Assembly: GCA_038063015.1 (NCBI GenBank)
Contig: JBBTVX010000001.1
Location: 124,001 to 188,000, forward strand
Source of the DNA: JACPYG01 sp038063015
Lineage (GTDB): Bacteria > Patescibacteriota > Minisyncoccia > Minisyncoccales > Staskawiczbacteraceae
Direction: 5' to 3'
DNA: 64,000 nt
The notes beneath the pieces are model-generated. The model was not told where the DNA came from and ran no database searches. It saw nothing but the letters and a program-made list of their open reading frames with translations. Every line of letters starts with the position of its first letter. The first letter of the stretch is position 1. Shown one piece after another: positions 25,730 to 33,040 of the stretch. The position numbers were made by a program, and so were the translations under genes.

Positions 25730-25768
25730 GGGCGCGGTCGGCAAAGCTAACCCCGCCCCTCTTTTTTT
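25730..25768 (+). terminator. Terminator after the 126-residue gene
   Basis: gggcgcggt pairs imperfectly with accccgccc, followed by a T-rich tract (tctttttttt). It could also act weakly against the convergent coiled-coil gene. Confidence 0.8.
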
Positions 25769-25788
25769 TATTTTTTTAATAGATTTTT

Positions 25789-27132
25789 TTATACAGCCCC
25801 TTTAAGCTCTTTTTCTGTTTTTTGACTAAATTCTACAGCGCGCAAATAGGCAACTTCTCTAGTGGTTAATAATTCACCCTTCTTCTGCCTTCTAATCAAT
25901 TCTTCTATTCTTTTTTTTGTTTCTTTGCTCTTTTTTATATCAGCCTCAACCTGTTTCCTTATTTTTTCCATTTCTCTCATCTGTTCTGGAGTTCTTTCTC
26001 TCCCTATCCTGGAAACTATTTCAATTTTCGACTTTTGAGCTGTTTCTGGTTTTACTTTCAACTTTTTTTCTGTTTCATATTTTATAACTGTTTCTTGTAT
26101 TATCTCTCCCGCATGTCTTTGTTTTTTTGCCCTCCACATTTTTTGGCCTTCTATGATTTTTCTTTCTATCTCCTCTTTCCCGGCCTCTTCTATATGTTTT
26201 TTGACTCTAACCTCCATCTCTGCTAAATATTCTTTTGTCTTTATTAAGGGACCCCTTTTATCTGTTTTGTCTAAAGGCGATATTTTTATTTCACCTTTAT
26301 CTTTAAACCAATCCCAAAATCCTGTTCTTCTAATATCCTCTGATTTCAATCCTTTTTTCATCAGCTCATAAAATACGTCTTCGGAGATAGAAATGCTTTT
26401 TTTACCCCTTGATAGCTCTGTTATTTTCTCGCTGATTTTTCTATTCAATTCTACGGCAAATTTATTTCTGGCTGAACTAATAGCCGTCGTATCGTTTCTG
26501 TCTTCTTCCCCGCTAAAATACTTTTCCTTTTCTTTAACAGAAAGCATATCCCAACGCTCTTTAATAATGGCTGACCTTTCTTTTTGCCGTATTCTCTCTT
26601 GCGTTTCTGTTGTTTTTTCTTTTCTATACTCTTCCGGAGTAATAACTTTAAACCCTTCGCTTTCGGCCTCAATTTTTGCTTTTTCCCTGGTTATCTTTTC
26701 TAAATTTTCACCCGTAGCTGTCTCAAAAACTTCTTTTGGCCATCCGTAAAGCAAATATTCTGTTTTTGTTTTTCTTTCTTTGGCTTCCTTTATGCTTTTC
26801 GCTAAATCAATTAATTCGTTTTTTGCGGCTTCAATCCGAGCATCCTGCGTCTCTTTTTCTTTTTTTATTCTTTCTGTCAACTCTTCTGTTGTTATTGGAT
26901 TTTTCTGAGACTCATTTGCTTCCGTATTTTTTTCTATTACCTTTGGCGCTATTGATTTTTCTTCTGCTTCTTTTTCTTTTACTTCTTGTTTTTCTGGTCC
27001 ATAAACCTGTATTGATGATTTTTCCGGCCCATAGGCCTCTTCTAAAAATTTTTTAGCCGCATCAATATCAAACCCCGGGTCCGCTGGATTTTTTTCCGGT
27101 TGCGATACTGGTTGCTGTTCTGGCGATGTCAT
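25789..27132 (-). CDS. Long charged coiled-coil protein
   Basis: This is a hydrophilic protein of about 447 residues dominated by Lys/Glu-rich helices. It has no signal peptide, membrane helix or recognised enzyme motif. A Pro-rich N-terminus (MTSPEQQPVSQPEKNPADPG) is followed by a short structured piece FDIDAAKKFLEEAYGPEK and then long coiled coils. The start was set at ATG 27132; an earlier ATG at 27180 would add a Leu/Lys-rich stretch that looks like translated AT-rich spacer. A second such protein lies at 62046-63074. The function is unknown. Confidence 0.65.
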   Translation of the reverse strand: MTSPEQQPVSQPEKNPADPGFDIDAAKKFLEEAYGPEKSSIQVYGPEKQEVKEKEAEEKSIAPKVIEKNTEANESQKNPITTEELTERIKKEKETQDARIEAAKNELIDLAKSIKEAKERKTKTEYLLYGWPKEVFETATGENLEKITREKAKIEAESEGFKVITPEEYRKEKTTETQERIRQKERSAIIKERWDMLSVKEKEKYFSGEEDRNDTTAISSARNKFAVELNRKISEKITELSRGKKSISISEDVFYELMKKGLKSEDIRRTGFWDWFKDKGEIKISPLDKTDKRGPLIKTKEYLAEMEVRVKKHIEEAGKEEIERKIIEGQKMWRAKKQRHAGEIIQETVIKYETEKKLKVKPETAQKSKIEIVSRIGRERTPEQMREMEKIRKQVEADIKKSKETKKRIEELIRRQKKGELLTTREVAYLRAVEFSQKTEKELKGAV

Positions 27133-27203
27133 GTTATTTAAAAAATTTAATAATAATTTAATTTTTTTTAATTTTAACATTTACCAAATAATCGGTCAAA
27201 CCA

Positions 27204-27232
27204 TTTACAAGCTTTTTATTATCTGCTATGAT
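27204..27232 (+). promoter_or_regulatory. Promoter of rpsT
   Basis: TTTACA (27204-27209), a 17-base spacer and TATGAT (27227-27232). The initiating ATG is only ten bases beyond the -10 box, so the message has a very short or absent leader. Confidence 0.65.
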
Positions 27233-27241
27233 ATTTCTATT

Positions 27242-27520
27242 ATGGCTATAATAAAATCTGCGAAAAAATCTATCCGCCAAAATAAAAGGCGAAGGTTTCA
27301 AAATCTTGTATATAAAAACAAAATAAAAAACCTCATCAAAGAGGCGAAGGTTTTAGTTTCAGCGAAAAAAGCAAATGAAGCAAAAAATTTATTGCCGGCT
27401 ATTTACGAGATTTTGGACAAATCCGCGAAAAAGGGAGTCATTAAAAAAAATACCGCTTCAAGAAAAAAATCCAGAATGGCAAAATTTATAGACAAATCGC
27501 TAAATCCCGGCAATCAATAA
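27242..27520 (+). CDS. rpsT: 30S ribosomal protein S20
   Basis: This is S20, 92 residues, a basic helical-bundle 16S rRNA-binding protein (MAIIKSAKKSIRQNKRRRFQ, then KNTASRKKSRMAKFI). The start is ATG 27242; the open frame extends further upstream, but the added residues are not S20-like. The ATG lies directly after the promoter, so the mRNA may be nearly leaderless. Its 3' end overlaps the end of convergent holA by 21 bases. Confidence 0.92.
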   Translation: MAIIKSAKKSIRQNKRRRFQNLVYKNKIKNLIKEAKVLVSAKKANEAKNLLPAIYEILDKSAKKGVIKKNTASRKKSRMAKFIDKSLNPGNQ

Positions 27521-28435
27521 ATCTAAGGCGGTTTCTGCGTCTATTTTTCCTGTTTTAATATCTAAATCTGCCTGAAAAATTTTCTGGTAGATTTTTTTTA
27601 GCTCAGAAAAAGAAAATTGACTGCAAAAATAACACCCCTTTTTAACCACAAACGGATGAAGCCCGCTTTTCTTTACTATAACGGGATATGTGTCCCTTTT
27701 TTCCATTAGTTCTTTTATTATTAAAAGGCTTCTAAATTGATAAGCTATCATTGAAAGCAAATATAAAACATTATCTCCACTTTCTATGTGTTTATATAAG
27801 AAAGAAAGTGCCTGCTTTTTGTTTTTTGAAGCCAGCGCGTCTATGGTTTTAAATATATCGGTTTCAATTTTCGGCCTTACCAGCAAATCAACGTCTTCTT
27901 TTTTTATTATTTTGCCAGATTTAAAATCAGCTAATTTTTTAATTTCGTTTTGCGCCTGCCAAAGATTGCTCCCAACATAATTTAAAATTTTTTCGTCTAC
28001 TCCAAAATCAATTTTTGCGTTATTTCTTTTAAACTCATTTTTAATCCAGTTTAAAAGGGCTGTCCCTTTTAATAAATCAAACTCTTGGCATTTTGCCTCT
28101 TTTTTCAATGTTTTAAACAATTTATTTCTTTCGTCAATTTTTTCTTCTTCAAAGACAACTATAATATCTTTAGCTTCTTTTAATTTGTTAAATTCCTTTA
28201 AGAAATCCTCCTGAAACCTTTGCGCAGAAAAAACATTTTTTAAAATTATCAATTTCTTTTCTAAAAACATTGAGACAACCTTAAAGCTATCTGTTAAATT
28301 TTTAAAATCGTCTTTTTGAGCATCAATATAAATTAAATTCAATCCAGATTTATGGATTTTTTTATAATGTTCTGCAATTTCACCCAGCTTCTGCTTTGAC
28401 CTATATGTATCCTCCCCGTATAAAAATATAATCAT
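27500..28435 (-). CDS. holA: DNA polymerase III subunit delta
   Basis: This is the clamp-loader delta subunit of 311 residues, which opens the beta clamp (dnaN is at 40338-41468). It shows MIIFLYGEDTYRSKQKLGEI at the N-terminus, FKVVSMFLEKKLIILKN, and the helical C-terminal collar domain with GDNVLYLLSMIAYQFRSLLIIKEL. It follows a terminator that ends the RAYT transcript and overlaps convergent rpsT by 21 bases. Confidence 0.88.
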   Translation of the reverse strand: MIIFLYGEDTYRSKQKLGEIAEHYKKIHKSGLNLIYIDAQKDDFKNLTDSFKVVSMFLEKKLIILKNVFSAQRFQEDFLKEFNKLKEAKDIIVVFEEEKIDERNKLFKTLKKEAKCQEFDLLKGTALLNWIKNEFKRNNAKIDFGVDEKILNYVGSNLWQAQNEIKKLADFKSGKIIKKEDVDLLVRPKIETDIFKTIDALASKNKKQALSFLYKHIESGDNVLYLLSMIAYQFRSLLIIKELMEKRDTYPVIVKKSGLHPFVVKKGCYFCSQFSFSELKKIYQKIFQADLDIKTGKIDAETALDLLIAGI

Positions 28436-28473
28436 ACTAAAAAAAATTTCTGTTAGCCAAAGTTATTATATGT

Positions 28474-28530
28474 AAAAAAAAAGCCCCTTGCAACTTTGTT
28501 TCAATAGGCTTAAAGTTTCAAAAAAAGCCG
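28474..28530 (-). terminator. Terminator downstream of the RAYT gene
   Basis: On the minus strand AAGCCTTGC pairs imperfectly with GCAAGGGGCTT (28490-28481) and is followed by nine T (28482-28474). It separates the RAYT gene from holA. Confidence 0.65.
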
Positions 28531-28570
28531 CAAGGCTTAGAAAACCACGGAGCGGGACCGCAAAAAGTTA

Positions 28571-28595
28571 TTTTGTGAGCTCGGGGCTCACAAAA
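28571..28595. repeat. REP palindrome 1 (downstream of RAYT)
   Basis: A perfect stem ttttgtgagc/gctcacaaaa around the loop tcggg. It is six bases past the 3' end of the RAYT gene and in the opposite orientation to copies 2 and 3, whose loop reads cccga. Confidence 0.85.
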
Positions 28596-28600
28596 TTTTT

Positions 28601-29338
28601 CTACTCTAAAAATAGTTCTGAATATTTTGCTATATCTTTTTTGTGTTCTATCCAGTCTTTTATCGTCTTTTTTAACCCTTCAATTCCGCCCATCATCCCC
28701 AAGAGAAATTCTCTTTCGGTCACTGATGGAAAATTTCTTATGCCAATACAATCCTGATAGCTAGACCATTTATAATGTTCTAAAAATTCAACCACTTCAT
28801 CAACTGAATGATTTCTTATTCCCAATTCTTTCCAACCAGGCTCAATAAGGGCAATTGGATTTGTAAAAACATAAGATGTGGTTGCCATAAATTGATTGTC
28901 ATTCTTTATTTTAATCGATTTAAATGCATCCTGAAAAACATGTCCTTTGCGGTGATATTTATCATTGAAGTACCGACCATAACCGCCTCCGACCTTCTGC
29001 ATAAATTTAGAAATACCACCATCTTTAACTTGTTTTAATAAAAGGTGTAAGTGGTTAGGCATAAAACAAAAAACTAAAACTTCAATAAATTTATCTCTCT
29101 CATCTTTCAACAGAATTTTGTGAGCCCCGAGCTCACAAAATTTTTCTTTTTTCTTTTCGATAGTTCTGGCCAATCTTCGATTAAAAATATTTACAGGAGT
29201 GGCATTATTAAACTCGTAAATTGAAAAAATACCGCGATAATAATCGTCTATATCTTTGAAAATCAAGTTATCGTCAATTGCCCTTACGACAATATGATAA
29301 ATTTCACCTGTAATAAATTGTTCTTTTCTTCGTGGCAT
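28601..29338 (-). mobile_element. RAYT: REP-associated tyrosine transposase (Y1_Tnp)
   Basis: This is a 245-residue Y1-type HUH transposase of the RAYT group, which moves REP palindromes as single-stranded DNA. The HUH motif is in FMPNHLHLLLKQ (residues about 92-103). The likely catalytic Tyr is in TSYVFTNPIALIEPGW, and the family motif KWSSYQDCIG is near the C-terminus. The opening PRRKEQFITGEIYHIVVRA is typical. Three copies of one palindrome lie just outside both ends and inside its own reading frame, where copy 2 encodes part of KFCELGAHKI. The frame is intact, so it may be active. It may share the upstream mutM transcript, with REP 3 lying in the junction. Confidence 0.9.
29116..29140. 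repeat. REP palindrome 2 (inside the RAYT reading frame)
   Basis: The stem ttttgtgagc/gctcacaaaa with loop cccga can be extended by two A-T pairs. It lies in frame within the RAYT coding region without breaking it. Confidence 0.85.
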
Positions 29339-29350
29339 AATTTAGATAGC

Positions 29351-29385
29351 TCAGAAATTGTGAGCCCCGAGCTCACAATTTCTGA
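29351..29385. repeat. REP palindrome 3 (overlaps the mutM stop codon)
   Basis: A perfect 15-bp stem (tcagaaattgtgagc with its complement) and loop cccga. On the minus strand it supplies the last codons (Q-K-L) and TGA stop of mutM, and may also form a terminator-like hairpin between mutM and the RAYT gene. Confidence 0.85.
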
Positions 29386-30248
29386 CAGATAGGGCAGAAA
29401 AAGGCGCTCCTGCCTCCGAATTTTATTCTTTTAATTTTTGTTTTGCAGCGGTGACATTTCTGGTCTTCTCTTTTATATGCTTTTCTTTCTGTGTCAAAAT
29501 TACCCCTAGTTCCGTCTACTTTTCTGTAATCAGAAAAGCTTTCCCCTCCGAGTTTTACTCCGAGCTCTAAAACTTTTTTAATCGATTGGTAAAGCAATTT
29601 TAACTCTTTTTCACTTAGTTGCAAAATATTTTTTTCTGGGTGAATTTTTGCCCGCCACAATGCTTCGCTTGAATAAATATTACCGATTCCCGCGATAATG
29701 CTTTGATCCATTAAAACTTGCTTTATTTTCCCCTTTTTATTCTCTAAAGCCTTTTCAAATTTTTCAAATGTAAAATTTTTATCCAAGGGTTCTGGCCCTA
29801 ATAGTTTAAATTCTTTTGAGCTAATCAGCTCTTTTGTTTCCCATAATTCAACTTTGGCAAACTTCCGCAAATCAGACAATGCCAGCATTTTTTTGTCGTT
29901 TAAAAAGAAAATCAGGTGTAAAAACCTGTTGTATGGGTCGTTTAACGGCCCTTTTTTTTCCGGCAGCCATTTTCCATTTTGTTTTTTCCATTTTCCAACC
30001 AAGAGGTGGCCTGTCATTTTCTGATGAATCAAAAGAGAATAACCCCCCGATAAATCAAAAATTATATTTTTAGCTCTTCTCCATATTTTTATAATCTTTT
30101 TATCTTTTATTTCTTTTTTAAAACTTTCAAAATTTTTCGGCTTTTTAATTATTTTTTTTGCGTCCGACCAAACATCAATAAAGGTCCTGTTAAGGACCTT
30201 TAAATTTAAACCTTTTACTGTTGTTTCTACTTCTGGCAACTCGGGCAT
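29373..30248 (-). CDS. mutM: Formamidopyrimidine-DNA glycosylase
   Basis: This is Fpg/MutM, 291 residues, which removes 8-oxoguanine and formamidopyrimidines. The catalytic N-terminus PELPEVETTVKGL, a lysine in IHQKMTGHLLVG, the H2TH segment DQSIIAGIGNIYSSEALWRAKIHP, and a complete zinc finger (CHRC ... CPIC) are all present. The last three codons and stop lie in REP palindrome 3. It is the last gene of the tsaE-exonuclease-HAMP-mutM operon. Confidence 0.95.
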   Translation of the reverse strand: MPELPEVETTVKGLNLKVLNRTFIDVWSDAKKIIKKPKNFESFKKEIKDKKIIKIWRRAKNIIFDLSGGYSLLIHQKMTGHLLVGKWKKQNGKWLPEKKGPLNDPYNRFLHLIFFLNDKKMLALSDLRKFAKVELWETKELISSKEFKLLGPEPLDKNFTFEKFEKALENKKGKIKQVLMDQSIIAGIGNIYSSEALWRAKIHPEKNILQLSEKELKLLYQSIKKVLELGVKLGGESFSDYRKVDGTRGNFDTERKAYKREDQKCHRCKTKIKRIKFGGRSAFFCPICQKL

Positions 30249-30253
30249 AGTTA

Positions 30254-30841
30254 TTATTTTTTATTTAAAACTTTTTTCTCTGACTGATATTTATTCAAAG
30301 ATTCTCTTAAACTATTAAGTTCTTTTTTAAGTTGGTCTGTTTCTATTTCTTTGGTTTTTGTTTTTTCTTGTATTTTTTCTGACTCGTTTATTATCCTCTG
30401 AAGTTCTATTGTTCTGTTTTTAACCTTTTGTTCTAAAGCGTTTATTGTTTCTTCCAACGCCTGAGTTCTTGCTTTTACCCTTATGTCAACCGACTTCTCT
30501 GTTGTCTCGGTTTTAGACCGGCTTTCTTCAAGTTCGTCGGCTATCTTATTAAAAATTTTAGCCAAGTCGCCAAACTCATCTTTGGTTTCTAAATAAATTC
30601 TTGTTGTTAAATCCCCCTCGCTTAAATCCGTTGCTCTTTTTAATAATTTTTTTACCGGTATAGTAAACTTTTGTCCAGTGGCAAAACCAAATAAAAAAAT
30701 ATAAATAGCAACAAGAATAAAAACAATATAAAAACTAGCATCTAGTCTTTCGTAGTTCAGGGCTATAAAAACCGCAATAGTAAATATTCCTGCAACGATT
30801 ATGGGTATTGCTATTTTCAATGAAATATTAGATATTTTCAT
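30254..30841 (-). CDS. HAMP-domain membrane protein without output domain
   Basis: This is a 195-residue protein with two membrane helices (about 9-30 and 36-54), a HAMP domain (TIPVKKLLKRATDLSEGDLTTRI, KDEFGDLAKIFNKIADELE) and a long C-terminal coiled coil. There is no periplasmic sensor domain, kinase, cyclase or methyl-accepting tip, so it cannot signal like a classical receptor. It lies 5 bases upstream of mutM. A scaffold or signalling remnant is possible. Confidence 0.75.
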   Translation of the reverse strand: MKISNISLKIAIPIIVAGIFTIAVFIALNYERLDASFYIVFILVAIYIFLFGFATGQKFTIPVKKLLKRATDLSEGDLTTRIYLETKDEFGDLAKIFNKIADELEESRSKTETTEKSVDIRVKARTQALEETINALEQKVKNRTIELQRIINESEKIQEKTKTKEIETDQLKKELNSLRESLNKYQSEKKVLNKK

Positions 30842-30872
30842 ATTAATATAAAATATAAATTTTAATAATTTG

Positions 30873-31760
30873 CTAGCGATTTAAAAGTAAGGGCAGACGA
30901 TTAATAAGGGTGTTAAAATCAAGCGCTTTTAATTTATCTTCCACTTCTTTTAAATTGAATTTTCCAAACTCACAACTTTCAAGCAAAAACTCTATATCAA
31001 CATCTTTTTTCATCTCAACCAAGTCAAGAGACAAAAGAGCTGTTTTTTTATGGACTATTAAAAGGTCTTTAATCCTTGGTTTGATATTCGCCATTCCTTG
31101 GCTAATTTCGCTATATAAATTTTTAATATTGCCAAACTTTTGAATTAATTCGGATGCTGTTTTTTTGCCTATACCGGGCACTCCTGAAATATTATCGGCA
31201 GTATCTCCAGATAACGCTTTGAAATCAATTATTTGCGCTGGCGTTACCCCAAAGCGCGAAATAACCCTTTTTGTGTCATAAACAACTGCGTCTTTTATCC
31301 CTTTACCTAAAGTATACACTTTTATTTTGTCGTTAACCAACTGCAAATTATCTAAATCGCCACTAAGGATATATATCTCAGATTTCTCTTCTGTTTTTTT
31401 AGCGATCGTAGCTATTAAATCATCTGCCTCGAATCCTTCTTTTGCAAAAATAGGAATTTTAAAACTTTCCAAAACTTCTTTTATGATTGATATTTGAGAA
31501 ACAATCCCATCTGGAGTTTTCGGCCTTTGGGCTTTGTATTCTTTAAATTTTTCGTGGCGAAAAGTAGGAGCTTTTGTGTCAAAGCAGGCAACAATATAAT
31601 TGGCTTGCAAATCTTTTATAGCTTTAAATAAAATTAATAAAAATCCGTAAACGGCGCCGGTTGCTTCGCCCTTTTTATTAGTTAAGGGTGGCAGGGCATG
31701 AAATGCCCTGTGTAATAGGGCATTAGAATCGATAATTATTAATCTTTTTTCTTCTTCCAT
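30873..31760 (-). CDS. 5'-3' exonuclease (stand-alone Pol I N-terminal-like)
   Basis: This is a flap/5' exonuclease of about 295 residues. It resembles the N-terminal domain of DNA polymerase I and is used for Okazaki fragment and repair processing. Motifs are IIIDSNALLHRAFHALPPL, ACFDTKAPTFRHEKFKEYKAQR, EGFEADDLIATIAKK, YILSGDLDNLQLV and the H3TH segment LSGDTADNISGVPGIGKKTASELI. No polymerase domain follows. The start is given as ATG 31760; a GTG at 31775 overlapping the tsaE stop (GTGA) is an equally possible coupled start. Confidence 0.92.
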   Translation of the reverse strand: MEEEKRLIIIDSNALLHRAFHALPPLTNKKGEATGAVYGFLLILFKAIKDLQANYIVACFDTKAPTFRHEKFKEYKAQRPKTPDGIVSQISIIKEVLESFKIPIFAKEGFEADDLIATIAKKTEEKSEIYILSGDLDNLQLVNDKIKVYTLGKGIKDAVVYDTKRVISRFGVTPAQIIDFKALSGDTADNISGVPGIGKKTASELIQKFGNIKNLYSEISQGMANIKPRIKDLLIVHKKTALLSLDLVEMKKDVDIEFLLESCEFGKFNLKEVEDKLKALDFNTLINRLPLLLNR

Positions 31761-31771
31761 ATTATATTGTA

Positions 31772-32236
31772 TCACATTTTAAAATTTATCTCTCTCTTCT
31801 TTTTATCTATAAAATCAAACCTGATAACAATCGTTGATTTGGGCAATATCTTTTTAACTCTTTCCGACCATTCAATTGCCACAATATTTTTGGAATCCAA
31901 AATGATTTCTTTTAAACCCATCTCTAATATATCTTTTTCGTTTTTTATCCTGTAGCAATCAATATGATAAAAATTTTTGAATGACTTTTTGACGATGACA
32001 AATCTTTTCATTATCGCAAAAGTCGGGCTTAAAATTTTTTCTTTAACGCCTAGTCCTTTGGCGAAACCCTGTAAAAAAGTTGTTTTGCCTCCGCCTAAAT
32101 TTCCTTGCAAGCCAAAAACAACTGCCGATTTCCTATTTTTAATTTCTTTTGCTTGCCCCGAGTAAAGGCGAAGGGCTAAATTTTCCCCTAAATTTTGAGT
32201 TTCTTTCGCGCTGTTTGTTATAATTTTTTTTTGCAT
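31772..32236 (-). CDS. tsaE: tRNA threonylcarbamoyladenosine ATPase TsaE
   Basis: This is a 154-residue TsaE, the ATPase of the t6A tRNA modification complex. The P-loop GLQGNLGGGKTTFLQG, the switch-like SPTFAIMKRF, and FYHIDCYRI/EMGLKEII/IEWSE motifs are clear. Relative to other TsaE proteins there is an extra stretch before the first strand (LYSGQAKEIKNRKS) encoded by a short repeat shared with 62204-62216. The other t6A genes are not in the window. Confidence 0.92.
   Translation of the reverse strand: MQKKIITNSAKETQNLGENLALRLYSGQAKEIKNRKSAVVFGLQGNLGGGKTTFLQGFAKGLGVKEKILSPTFAIMKRFVIVKKSFKNFYHIDCYRIKNEKDILEMGLKEIILDSKNIVAIEWSERVKKILPKSTIVIRFDFIDKKKREINFKM
32149..32161. repeat. Short dispersed repeat inside tsaE (SGQA-coding)
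   Basis: The 13-mer ttgcttgccccga encodes the SGQAK segment of TsaE on the minus strand. It occurs again at 62204-62216 in the coiled-coil gene, in the same reading frame (SGQAR). Confidence 0.6.
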
Positions 32237-32306
32237 GTTAATAAAGGGTTGACTTAAAAATTAAAATCGCATAGGGTAAAATATATCTTAAACTAATTCT
32301 AAAAAT

Positions 32307-33029
32307 ATGACAGACCTAGAACAAGCTAATCAACTTATTAAAGAAGCTAAAAACATCTATATTATACCCCCTCAAACTAATGAACCAGAGAGCATTGCTG
32401 GCGCTTTGGCTCTTTTTTATACTTTAAAAGAATTAAATAAAAATGTAAACTTAATTATAGAAGAACTGCCGGAAAAATTAAAATTTTTAATTCCTTCTTT
32501 AGACTTTATTTCCTACCCTAAAAATTTTGTTATTTCAATCCCTCGGAAATTAACTGATGTTTCACAGGTCTATTATGAAAAAAACGACGAAGCGTTAAAA
32601 ATACATTTGACCATAGATAATGGTAATATAAAAAAAGATGATATTTCTTTTTATTTCTCGGGGTCTAAGCCAGACATGGTTGTCGCTTTAGGAATACAAG
32701 ATTTTAGGGTACAATTATTAGAGAAGTTAGATTCTTTTGGTTTTCTAATAGACTCTCCTATTTTAAATATAGACAATAACCAAGAAAATAAAAATTTCGG
32801 CAAGATTAATTTGATAAAAAATTGCTCTTTCTCGGAAATATTAATTGATTTAATAAAATTAATTAATAAAGATTCAATCAAAAAAGAAGCCGCCGATTGT
32901 CTTTTGACGGGACTAATAATTTACACCGATAATTTTAAAAATTCAAAAACAACCGCTGATGTGTTTGAGGCGGCCGGACTTCTAATGAAAAAAGGGGCCA
33001 ATATAAAAGAAATAATAGATAATATTTAA
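32307..33029 (+). CDS. DHH-phosphoesterase-like protein with degenerate active site
   Basis: This is a 240-residue protein resembling the N-terminal half of NrnA/RecJ-type DHH phosphoesterases (IYIIPPQTNEPESIAGALALFYTL, VVALGIQD, PILNIDNNQENKNFG, ADCLLTGLIIYTDNF). The expected DxD and DHH metal ligands are replaced (NEPES, DNNQEN), and no DHHA1 domain follows. It is probably catalytically inactive or divergent. It lies 11 bases before the PilB-like ATPase gene, so a link to pilus or DNA-uptake function is possible. Confidence 0.68.
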   Translation: MTDLEQANQLIKEAKNIYIIPPQTNEPESIAGALALFYTLKELNKNVNLIIEELPEKLKFLIPSLDFISYPKNFVISIPRKLTDVSQVYYEKNDEALKIHLTIDNGNIKKDDISFYFSGSKPDMVVALGIQDFRVQLLEKLDSFGFLIDSPILNIDNNQENKNFGKINLIKNCSFSEILIDLIKLINKDSIKKEAADCLLTGLIIYTDNFKNSKTTADVFEAAGLLMKKGANIKEIIDNI

Positions 33030-33040
33030 AATTATTTAAT

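Noticed and set aside
27131..27241. An N-terminal extension of S20
   Set aside because: The added residues are AT-rich spacer translation and overlap the promoter; S20 homology starts at 27242.
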